From the NCBI GenBank assembly GCA_020051025.1, contig JAGVJS010000198.1, positions 1 through 5,285 of the forward strand: DNA of 5,285 bases, written 5' to 3'. Positions 1 through 4,724 of this stretch are shown piece after piece (within the stretch, counting starts at the first letter, position 1; each line of letters begins with the position of its first letter). The translations under genes were made by a program, and so were the position numbers. The stretch is from Sphingobium sp. (lineage in GTDB: Bacteria > Pseudomonadota > Alphaproteobacteria > Sphingomonadales > Sphingomonadaceae). Under the pieces are notes generated by a model that was not told where the DNA came from, did no database searches, and was given only the letters and a program-made list of their open reading frames with translations.

Positions 1-588
1 GCCGTCCCAGCGTCGGGCCAGTCCTTCGGCAACCAGCTGTTCGCCGATCGACTGGCCCCCGCGTGTCACGACCCTGAGCGCCCGGCCATAGCGATCCGTC
101 GCCCGCCCCTCGACCTCCAGCGAGAAGGGGCCGTCATTCATCAGCACCTGCAAGCGTCGCGTCGCCCGTGCCCCCAGTTCGCCCTCCGCCGTGCAGCGCG
201 GCCCATGGGTTTCGGGCGTGTCGATGTCGGAAATCCGGTACTTCTCGCCCTCGAACCAGAATGTGTCGCCATCGACCACGCAATTGGTCCCACCCCCACT
301 ATGACAAGACCCGAAATCGGCGGACAGGCTGTCGGTGGCGACCGGGGCGGGCAGGCTGCGGGGGATCGTCGCCGGCCGATCGAGCCGGGCCATCCAACCC
401 GGCCCATACCAGCCCAGCAACAGCCCCAGGCATAAGGTATAGATCAGCGCCGGCCCGCTGAATCCGCCCCGCCGCCGGGGGACAGGGCGGAAGCGCCCGG
501 CACCGGCCCGCTGCGCCTCCGCGATCCAGGCCTGCTGCACCTTATCCCTGTTAGACAGCCGCTGCCGTCCCGCTCCAAATCTCGCCAT
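1..588 (-). CDS. Membrane-anchored thermonuclease (SNase)-family protein, 3' part missing
   Basis: This gene reads leftward and runs off the left edge; 196 residues are visible with no stop. Residues 1-45 are rich in Arg, residues 46-62 form one hydrophobic segment (probable signal anchor), and the SNase domain begins near residue 100 after a Pro-rich linker. Catalytic positions of staphylococcal nuclease are all recognisable: Asp108 in VDGDTFW, Arg118, Asp123, Thr124 and Glu126 in RISDIDTPET, and Arg169 in DRYGRAL; GQSIGEQLVAEGLAR matches the conserved late helix. The family is Ca2+-dependent and cuts DNA/RNA phosphodiester bonds; with a basic N-terminus inside, the domain should face the periplasm (inference). 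An in-frame TAG lies at 598-600, so Met at 588 is the most upstream ATG, but it has no spaced Shine-Dalgarno. A GTG at 540 (residue 17) preceded by AGGG five bases upstream is a credible alternative start. Substrate and physiological role are not shown by sequence. Confidence 0.9.
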   Translation of the reverse strand, partial: MARFGAGRQRLSNRDKVQQAWIAEAQRAGAGRFRPVPRRRGGFSGPALIYTLCLGLLLGWYGPGWMARLDRPATIPRSLPAPVATDSLSADFGSCHSGGGTNCVVDGDTFWFEGEKYRISDIDTPETHGPRCTAEGELGARATRRLQVLMNDGPFSLEVEGRATDRYGRALRVVTRGGQSIGEQLVAEGLARRWDG

Positions 589-614
589 CCCCCGGCACTA
601 GCGATCGACAGGCA

Positions 615-625
615 AACGGTCCGTT
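615..625. promoter_or_regulatory. Small palindrome AACGG-T-CCGTT in divergent gap
   Basis: A 5-1-5 inverted repeat lies 27 bases upstream of the nuclease gene start, in the gap between the divergent nuclease and globin genes. Its position fits an operator for the nuclease gene, but it is short and I cannot match it to a known regulator. The rest of the 589-737 gap holds the FNR-type box and the globin ribosome binding site; I see no RNA gene in it. Confidence 0.25.
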
Positions 626-666
626 AAAGCCGCTCCATCTTTCCGCCGATCCGGCGACAGCTTGAT

Positions 667-680
667 TTGACGCCGGTCAA
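667..680. promoter_or_regulatory. FNR/FixK-type box TTGAC-N4-GTCAA upstream of globin
   Basis: The 14 bases are a perfect 5-4-5 inverted repeat and contain the TTGA-N6-TCAA core recognised by CRP/FNR-superfamily O2 or NO regulators (FNR, FnrL, FixK, Dnr). The centre at 673.5 lies 64 bases before the globin ATG. A class II activator site at about -41.5 would put the transcript start near 715, leaving a leader of about 23 bases that still contains the GGAG at 727-730. A weak -10-like CTGTAT sits at 706-711. The box is symmetrical, so it could also influence the divergent nuclease gene. The match is seen; the regulator is inferred and is not encoded in this window. Confidence 0.6.
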
Positions 681-737
681 TGCCGTGCTCCGGCGTGCTG
701 CCATGCTGTATCGGACCATCCGAAACGGAGCCGATCC

Positions 738-1154
738 ATGAATGCCACCGCGCCACCCAGCCCTTACACGCGCATTGGCAGCGACCGGCCGATCCGCGCG
801 CTCGCGGACCGCTTCTACGACCTGCTGGAAAGCGATCCGGCCTATGCCGATCTGCGCGCCATCCACGCGGCAGACCTTGGCCCGGTGCGCCATGGCCTGA
901 CCCGTTTTCTCGTCGGCTGGCTCGGCGGCCCGCGCGACTGGTTCGAACGTGGGCCGTGCATCATGTCATTGCACCGCGCCTTTCCGATAACCCCGGCGCT
1001 GGCCGATCAATGGGCGACCGCCATGGCCTGCGCCATCGCCGGCGCCGACGACATCGATCCCGCGCTCGGCGATGCGATGGCAGAGGCGCTCGGCCATATG
1101 GCGCGCGGCATGATCAATTTCGGCCTGAATTCGGGCAGCAGCGCCGCCGCCTAA
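738..1154 (+). CDS. Group II (TrHbO-like) truncated haemoglobin
   Basis: The 138-residue length and the 2-over-2 globin pattern fit truncated haemoglobin group II. Seen: PYTRIG at the N-terminus, RFYDLL with Tyr27 at B10, His43 at the likely CD1 site (Tyr36 in the M. tuberculosis protein), FLVGWLGGP in helix E, proximal His79 (F8) in LHRAFPI, and Trp92 (G8) in ADQW. The EF region before His79 is about two residues shorter than the usual GHPRLRxRH form. Such proteins bind haem in the cytoplasm and handle O2, NO or peroxide; which ligand matters here cannot be read from sequence. Start chosen because GGAG at 727-730 lies seven bases upstream and the N-terminus fits the family. The FNR-type box upstream suggests induction under low oxygen or nitrosative stress (inference). 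The stop overlaps the convergent acidic gene by four bases. The ~11 residues after the last helix are Gly/Ser/Ala-rich and probably disordered. Confidence 0.93.
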   Translation: MNATAPPSPYTRIGSDRPIRALADRFYDLLESDPAYADLRAIHAADLGPVRHGLTRFLVGWLGGPRDWFERGPCIMSLHRAFPITPALADQWATAMACAIAGADDIDPALGDAMAEALGHMARGMINFGLNSGSSAAA

Positions 1155-1450
1155 TCCTCATCCTCGGTCGGGCCGTAGGCGTCCTCTTCCTCATCATCCA
1201 TCTGCGGCTCGCCGGCATAGGCGTCCATGTCGATCCGGCCGGACCGGTCCATCTCGTTCATCTTGTCGACCAGGTCAGGGGTGTCATCCGGGATGATCTG
1301 CGCCGGATTGGTCCGCCCGCCACGTTCGCTCTCTTGCGTCAGGTCGGTCGATCGCGCGCGCGCATCATCCGCGACATCCTGCGCTTGCGTGCCGGCCTCG
1401 GCCTGCTCGCTATTCTCTTCATAGTCCCGGTCGGGGGTAGGGCGGTCCAT
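1151..1450 (-). CDS. Small highly acidic protein of unknown function, probable general-stress gene
   Basis: I do not recognise a named family. The 99-residue product has 32 Asp/Glu against 9 Arg/Lys, no Cys or Trp, no hydrophobic segment and no signal peptide, so it should be a soluble, very acidic and largely disordered cytoplasmic protein. Residues 1-45 are Gln/Ala/Glu-rich. Residues 46-82 look most structured: RTNPAQIIPDDTPDLVD, then KMNEMDRSGRIDMDAY, which could form a short helix. The C-terminus (85-99) is almost a pure acidic tail. It is a real gene because AAGGAG lies seven bases before the ATG, an exact EcfG-type promoter lies just upstream, and it fills the space between the globin and ridA-like genes. 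It overlaps the globin stop by four bases, tail to tail. I recall similar small acidic proteins in sphingomonads but cannot verify this. Possible roles (nucleic-acid mimic, chaperone-like stress protein) are speculation. Confidence 0.8.
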   Translation of the reverse strand: MDRPTPDRDYEENSEQAEAGTQAQDVADDARARSTDLTQESERGGRTNPAQIIPDDTPDLVDKMNEMDRSGRIDMDAYAGEPQMDDEEEDAYGPTEDED

Positions 1451-1477
1451 CGCATCTCTCCTTGGCTATGCGCCACC

Positions 1478-1502
1478 AACGGTCGGCCGAACCCGCCGTT
1501 CC
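1478..1502 (-). promoter_or_regulatory. EcfG-type general stress promoter, GGAAC-N16-CGTT
   Basis: Reading leftward, GGAAC at 1502-1498 is followed by exactly 16 bases and then CGTT at 1481-1478. This matches the -35/-10 consensus known for alphaproteobacterial EcfG sigma factors (PhyR-NepR-EcfG general stress response). Transcription would begin near 1471, giving a leader of about 20 bases that still includes the AAGGAG ribosome binding site of the acidic gene. Exact match, correct spacer and correct distance together make chance unlikely, though binding is not proven. Confidence 0.72.
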
Positions 1503-1578
1503 GGGAATAATACTGGACAGCCCGCGCCCGAACGCGCAAAGGCCGCTGCGATCCTTTCGCACCGCAACAGGAATCCTC

Positions 1579-1959
1579 ATGTCCCGCCAGCTCATTTCCT
1601 CCGGCTCGCCCTTTGAGGCGCAGGTCGGCTATTCGCGCGCCGTCGTTCAGGGCGACTGGTGCTTCGTCGCCGGCACCACCGGCACCGATCCCGAAACCAA
1701 GACCATGCCGCAAGACGTGGTCGAACAGGGCCGCAATGCGCTCAAAGTCATCGGCAAGGCGCTGGACGATGCCGGCTTCTCCTTCGCCGATGTGGTGCGC
1801 GTCACCTATTATATCACCGACGCGGCCTATTGGGACGTGATGGGTGACATTGCCGGACCGGTCTTCGGCGACATCCGCCCGGCCGCCAGCTGCGTCGTCG
1901 CCGGCCTGGTAAAGCCGGACATGAAGATCGAGATCGAAGTCACCGCCTTCAAAGGGTAA
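1579..1959 (+). CDS. RidA/YjgF/YER057c-family protein lacking the catalytic arginine
   Basis: The 126-residue length and the pattern of a trimeric chorismate-mutase-like fold fit the Rid family: GYSRAVVQGDWCFVAGTTG (residues 17-35), a central helix DVVEQGRNALKVIGKAL, VVRVTYYITD, and a C-terminal RPAASCVVAGL followed by KIEIEVTAF. Aligning Ser104-Cys105 and KIEIE (116-120) with E. coli RidA puts Ala103 where RidA has Arg105, the residue that holds the carboxylate of the 2-imino acid. Rid proteins without this Arg (Rid4-7 groups) are not expected to have the classical enamine/imine deaminase activity, so I give no symbol. Start chosen because AGGAA at 1569-1573 is well spaced and the N-terminus fits the family; the frame continues upstream to 1462 but those residues are not family-like. 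It is first in a likely operon with the ArsC-like gene, 15 bases downstream, and glpQ. Confidence 0.9.
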   Translation: MSRQLISSGSPFEAQVGYSRAVVQGDWCFVAGTTGTDPETKTMPQDVVEQGRNALKVIGKALDDAGFSFADVVRVTYYITDAAYWDVMGDIAGPVFGDIRPAASCVVAGLVKPDMKIEIEVTAFKG

Positions 1960-1974
1960 CAGGAGCAGCGCACC

Positions 1975-2331
1975 ATGATTACCATGTATGGCATCAAGAA
2001 TTGCGACACGATCAAGAAGGCCCGCAACTGGCTGGACAATGAACGGGTCGCCTACAATTTCCATGACTATAAGGTCGCCGGCGTCGACAAGGCGAAGCTG
2101 GAGGAATGGGTGATGGAACATGGCTGGGAAACCATCCTCAACCGTTCCGGCACCACCTTCAAGGCGCTGGACGCGGGTGACAAGGCGCATATCGACGCGG
2201 AAAAGGCGATCCTGCTGATGATCACCAACCCCTCAATGATCAAGCGCCCGATCCTCGACACCGGTCGCGAAACCATCGTCGGGTTCAAGGCGACCACTTA
2301 CGAAAACGCGCTGCAAGGCGTGAAGGCGTGA
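1975..2331 (+). CDS. ArsC/Spx-like thioredoxin-fold protein (YffB type)
   Basis: The 118-residue protein has the ArsC/Spx/YffB signature: a short beta strand then YGIKNCDTIKKA with a single cysteine (Cys10), ETILNRSGTTFKAL in the middle with Arg57, and KRPILDTG with the Arg91-Pro92 pair that precedes the cis-proline loop in this fold, followed by VGF. Length is typical. The NCDT form with no second cysteine is that of YffB-like proteins, whose biochemical role is poorly defined and which should not be assumed to reduce arsenate. No arsenic genes lie nearby. AGGAG at 1961-1965 is nine bases before this ATG and 18 before the next in-frame ATG, which supports this start. It follows the RidA-like gene by 15 bases, and its TGA stop overlaps the GTG start of glpQ, so the three are probably translated from one message. 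Cytoplasmic; redox role inferred. Confidence 0.9.
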   Translation: MITMYGIKNCDTIKKARNWLDNERVAYNFHDYKVAGVDKAKLEEWVMEHGWETILNRSGTTFKALDAGDKAHIDAEKAILLMITNPSMIKRPILDTGRETIVGFKATTYENALQGVKA

Positions 2332-3371
2332 TCGGGCGGGGGCTGGCGCGCATCGGGTTGATCCTTTTGATGAGCCTCATCCCCCTCTCGACGGCTTCGG
2401 CCGAACCGCTGCTGATCGCCCATCGCGGCGCCAGCGGCGAACGGCCCGAACATACCCTCGCCAGCTATGAGCGGGCGATCGACCAGGGCGCTGACTTTAT
2501 CGAGCCGGACCTTGTGCTGACGAAGGACGGCGTCCTCGTCGCCCGGCATGAAAATGAGATCGGCGGCACCACCGACGTCGCCGACCATCCCGAATTTGCC
2601 GACCGCAAGACGACCAGGCGGATCGACGGCATCGACATGGTGGGCTGGTTCACCGAGGATTTTACCCTCGCCGAACTGCGCACCTTGCGGGCACGGGAAC
2701 GCCTGCCTGACCTGCGCCCGGCCAACAAGCGCTTCAACGATCTCTACCTCATCCCGACTTTCGAGGAGATTTTGAAGCTGGTCCGCGCCAAGGAAGCCGA
2801 AGCGCATCGTCGCATCGGCCTTTACCCCGAAACCAAGCATCCCAGCTATTTCGCAGGCATCGGCCTGCCGCATCAGGCAGCCCTGCTCGATCTGCTCGGC
2901 CGCTATGGTTATCAGAGCGAGGCCGACCCTGTCTTCATCCAGTCGTTCGAGGTCGGCAATCTGAAGGCGTTGCGCGCGGCGACCCGCCTGCGCCTCATCC
3001 AGCTGGTGGATAGCGAAGCCGGCCCGGCCGACCTGCCCGGCGTCACCTATGCGGACATGCTGACGGTGCAGGGCCTGACCGACATCGCCACCTATGCCGA
3101 CGGCCTTGGCCCGTCGGCCGCGCTGCTGATCGATACGCAGGGACCAACCGCGCTGGTCGGCCGCGCCCATGATGCCGGCTTGCAGGTTCATGTCTGGACG
3201 CTGCGCATGGAAAACAGCTTCCTGCCGGCCCAGTATCAGCGGCCCGACGATCCGCAGGGTCGGGGCGACTTTGCCGGCTATGTCCGCGCCATCGCCAACA
3301 CCGGTGTCGACGGCATCTTCAGCGACTTTCCGGGTCAGGCGAAGGCGGCTTTGAGCGCCACCAACCCCTGA
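2328..3371 (+). CDS. glpQ: Exported GlpQ-type glycerophosphodiester phosphodiesterase
   Basis: The enzyme hydrolyses glycerophosphodiesters (deacylated phospholipid headgroups) to glycerol 3-phosphate plus an alcohol. Length (347 residues) is close to E. coli GlpQ. Residues 1-25 are a signal peptide: Arg4/Arg8, a hydrophobic core from 9 to 20, and TASA before Glu26, so the mature enzyme should be periplasmic. The GDPD core starts at LLIAHRGASGERPEHT (catalytic His32 and Arg33, then Glu41), continues with FIEPDLVLTKDG (metal ligands Glu59, Asp61) and the second catalytic His74, then PTFEEIL, and YPETKHP with metal-ligand Glu168. The C-terminus has VHVWTLR and VDGIFSDFP, typical of the fold. 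The start is GTG at 2328, sharing four bases (GTGA) with the previous stop; the first in-frame ATG (residue 15) would destroy the signal peptide. Translation is probably coupled. What glycerophosphodiester uptake has to do with the two upstream genes is not evident. Confidence 0.93.
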   Translation: MIGRGLARIGLILLMSLIPLSTASAEPLLIAHRGASGERPEHTLASYERAIDQGADFIEPDLVLTKDGVLVARHENEIGGTTDVADHPEFADRKTTRRIDGIDMVGWFTEDFTLAELRTLRARERLPDLRPANKRFNDLYLIPTFEEILKLVRAKEAEAHRRIGLYPETKHPSYFAGIGLPHQAALLDLLGRYGYQSEADPVFIQSFEVGNLKALRAATRLRLIQLVDSEAGPADLPGVTYADMLTVQGLTDIATYADGLGPSAALLIDTQGPTALVGRAHDAGLQVHVWTLRMENSFLPAQYQRPDDPQGRGDFAGYVRAIANTGVDGIFSDFPGQAKAALSATNP

Positions 3372-3383
3372 CCGGTCAAGGGG
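3365..3383. terminator. Palindrome across the glpQ stop codon
   Basis: CCCC-TGACC is followed directly by GGTCA-A-GGGG, a near-perfect inverted repeat with one extra A at 3379; the TGA stop of glpQ is inside it, and the core TGACCGGTCA is a perfect 10-base palindrome. It could fold as a short GC-rich hairpin ending the operon transcript, but no T-run follows, so it is not a classical terminator. It could also be a protein-binding site. Confidence 0.35.
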
Positions 3384-3385
3384 CA

Positions 3386-3438
3386 GGCTTTGGCGGAAAA
3401 ACTTCTCATCCCACGGCCTCGCTTGACTTGCCAAAGCC
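3386..3438. promoter_or_regulatory. Separated 9-bp inverted repeat upstream of the Rrf2 gene
   Basis: GGCTTTGGC at 3386-3394 is repeated in inverted form as GCCAAAGCC at 3430-3438, 35 bases apart, in the short gap before the Rrf2-family gene. A -35-like TTGACT sits at 3423-3428, but no well-spaced -10 is visible; AATAAC at 3451-3456 is too far. The repeat could mark operator half-sites for autoregulation by the Rrf2 protein, or a weak hairpin. It does not match an IscR or NsrR site that I know. Confidence 0.3.
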
Positions 3439-3462
3439 CGCTGCCGCGCGAATAACGGACCC

Positions 3463-3888
3463 ATGTTGTCCCAGAAGACCCGTTATGCCATTCGCGCGCT
3501 CCAGCATCTTGCTGATCGCTACCGCCAGGGTCCGGTGCCCCTCAATGAAATCGCGACGCGCCAGAATATCCCGTCCAAATTCCTGACGGTGATCCTGTCC
3601 GAATTGTCGCGCGAAGGGCTGGTCGCGACCCAGCGGGGGCGGGACGGCGGCTATTGGCTGGCGCTGGCGCCGGTCGACATCAGCTATGGCGACATCGTTC
3701 GCCTGACCCGTGGTTCGCTGGCGCTCACCCCCTGCGCCAGTCGCTTCGCCCATGAAAGCTGCACCAACTGCCTGCCCGAATCGGAATGTCGCCTGCACCG
3801 CGTGATGCTGCGCGTCCGCGACGAGACGGCCAAGGTGCTGGACAGCATCAGTCTGGCCGAACCCTTCGCGGCGATGGACGAGGCTTAG
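3463..3888 (+). CDS. Rrf2-family transcriptional regulator, probable Fe-S sensor
   Basis: The 141-residue protein has the Rrf2 layout. The N-terminal winged helix starts with MLSQKTRYAIRALQHLA, then PLNEIATRQNIPSKFLTVILSELSREGLV (helix-turn-helix, residues 26-54), and the wing QRGRDGGYWLA (57-67). A helix with YGDIVRLTRG leads into a cysteine loop: Cys91, Cys100, Cys103 and Cys109 (spacing 8, 2, 5), then a long C-terminal helix. IscR and NsrR use three cysteines of different spacing to hold a [2Fe-2S] or [4Fe-4S] cluster, so cluster binding is very likely, but which three or four residues ligate it is not known. It acts as a cytoplasmic DNA-binding dimer (family knowledge). The ribosome binding site is weak (ACGGA, three bases before ATG). 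It has its own gap before it with inverted repeats, consistent with autoregulation. The signal (Fe-S status, NO, cysteine) cannot be chosen from sequence. Confidence 0.92.
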   Translation: MLSQKTRYAIRALQHLADRYRQGPVPLNEIATRQNIPSKFLTVILSELSREGLVATQRGRDGGYWLALAPVDISYGDIVRLTRGSLALTPCASRFAHESCTNCLPESECRLHRVMLRVRDETAKVLDSISLAEPFAAMDEA

Positions 3889-3905
3889 CGAGTGGATGGA
3901 TGGTT

Positions 3906-3973
3906 TGTTCCCCGGCGAAGGCCGGGGGCCAGTTCCTGGCTCTGGACTGGCCCCCCGCCTTCGCCGGGGAACA
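3906..3973. repeat. 68-bp near-perfect palindromic intergenic repeat (REP/BIME-like)
   Basis: Two 28-base arms (3906-3933 and 3946-3973) are inverted copies with a single C-C mismatch (3923 against 3956), around a 12-base loop. The left arm contains its own hairpin, CCCCGGC-GAAG-GCCGGGG (3910-3927); the right arm is the same unit with one substitution. This two-units-head-to-head layout resembles REP/BIME elements. I recall CCCCGGCGAAGGC-type units as common between genes in sphingomonads, which needs a genome count. It sits 17 bases after the Rrf2 stop and 67 before gloC and could also end or stabilise the Rrf2 transcript. The remaining gap (3974-4040) holds no other gene. Confidence 0.85.
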
Positions 3974-4040
3974 GCATTTGGGATGGGTCGTCCATAGAGA
4001 CGCCCTTGCGTCCACGTCTCCGCTTCGCCACATCGGCATC

Positions 4041-4700
4041 ATGACCACGCCGCCGCTCAAAGCCACCCTGATCCCCGTCACCCCGTTGCAGCAGAACTGC
4101 ACCCTCTTCTGGTGCACGGAAACCATGCGCGGCGCCTTTGTCGATCCGGGCGGCGATCTGCCGGTACTCAAGCAGGCTGTGGCCCAGCATGGCGTCACGA
4201 TCGAGAAGATTCTCGTCACTCATGGCCATATCGACCATTGCGGGCAGGCGGGCGTGCTGGCCCGCGACCTCGATGTCCCGATCGAAGGGCCGCATGAGGA
4301 TGACCGCTTCTGGATCGACCGCCTGCCGCAGGATGGCGAACGCTGGGGGCTGCCGGGCGAGAGTTTCGAGCCGGACCGCTGGCTCAATGACGGCGATCAG
4401 GTGACGGTTGGCAATCTGACGCTGGACGTCTTTCATTGCCCCGGCCACACGCCCGGCCATGTCGTCTTCCACCACGCGCCCAGCAAGCTGGCGATCGTGG
4501 GCGACGTGCTGTTTCAGGGATCGATCGGCCGCACCGACTTCCCGCGCGGCAATCATCAGGATCTGATCGATGCCATCACTGGCAAGCTCTGGCCGCTGGG
4601 CGGCGAAACCGCCTTCGTCCCCGGTCACGGCCAGATGAGCAATTTCGCCCACGAACGTCGCACCAACCCCTTCGTCGCCGATTCGGTGCTGGCGGGATAA
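4041..4700 (+). CDS. gloC: Metallo-beta-lactamase-fold hydrolase, glyoxalase II of the GloC/YcbL type
   Basis: The 219-residue protein resembles E. coli YcbL (GloC) along its whole length: IPVTPLQQNCTLFWC at the N-terminus, VDPGGD, then LVTHGHIDHCG. Metal ligands visible: His61, His63, Asp65, His66, His136 in CPGHTPGHVVF, Asp155 in VGDVLF, and His196 in VPGHG. GRTDFPRGNHQDLIDAI and the late TNPF motif are also as in YcbL. GloC-type enzymes hydrolyse S-lactoylglutathione to D-lactate and glutathione, the second step of methylglyoxal detoxification, in the cytoplasm; the short length lacks the C-terminal domain of classical GloB. The frame stays open far upstream, but this ATG gives exactly the YcbL-like N-terminus, and the upstream part encodes only repeat and Rrf2-shadow sequence. 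No clear Shine-Dalgarno is seen. It lies after the palindromic repeat, so its own promoter is likely. Wider substrate range within the fold cannot be excluded. Confidence 0.93.
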   Translation: MTTPPLKATLIPVTPLQQNCTLFWCTETMRGAFVDPGGDLPVLKQAVAQHGVTIEKILVTHGHIDHCGQAGVLARDLDVPIEGPHEDDRFWIDRLPQDGERWGLPGESFEPDRWLNDGDQVTVGNLTLDVFHCPGHTPGHVVFHHAPSKLAIVGDVLFQGSIGRTDFPRGNHQDLIDAITGKLWPLGGETAFVPGHGQMSNFAHERRTNPFVADSVLAG

Positions 4701-4724
4701 TAGACAGCCGAAGGGCGGAGGGCT

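Noticed and set aside
141..461. Small open frames on both strands over the nuclease gene
   Set aside because: They are out of frame with a continuous minus-strand SNase frame from 588 to 1 that keeps every active-site residue.
680..1510. Plus-strand open frame of 276 codons covering the globin and acidic gene
   Set aside because: It is a GC-rich shadow: no family motifs, Arg/Pro/His-rich composition, and it conflicts with the well-supported globin in another frame and the acidic gene on the other strand.
1339..2190. Minus-strand open frame of 283 codons opposite the RidA-like and ArsC-like genes
   Set aside because: The plus-strand genes carry clear family motifs, ribosome binding sites and operon spacing; the minus frame has none and overlaps the real acidic gene and its promoter.
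1975..2331. Arsenate reductase function for the ArsC-like gene
   Set aside because: Only the fold and Cys10 are shared; the NCDT form is YffB-like and there are no arsenic resistance genes nearby.
2298..3464. Minus-strand open frame of 388 codons opposite glpQ
   Set aside because: Longer than glpQ but only an antisense shadow of high G+C coding DNA; no recognisable domain, while the plus strand has a signal peptide and full GDPD active site.
3906..3973. CRISPR repeat or tRNA/ncRNA gene
   Set aside because: There is a single inverted pair without regularly spaced direct repeats or spacers, and the fold is one long hairpin, not a cloverleaf.
3786..4040. Upstream in-frame extension of gloC
   Set aside because: It would translate the Rrf2 gene out of frame and both arms of the palindromic repeat; the YcbL-like N-terminus begins exactly at 4041.
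3885..4652. Minus-strand open frame opposite gloC
   Set aside because: It lacks motifs and reads through the palindromic repeat; gloC on the plus strand has all metal ligands.
4701..4724. Intrinsic terminator between gloC and the MAPEG gene
   Set aside because: Only a weak 3-4 base stem can be drawn in these 24 bases and no T-run follows on either strand.
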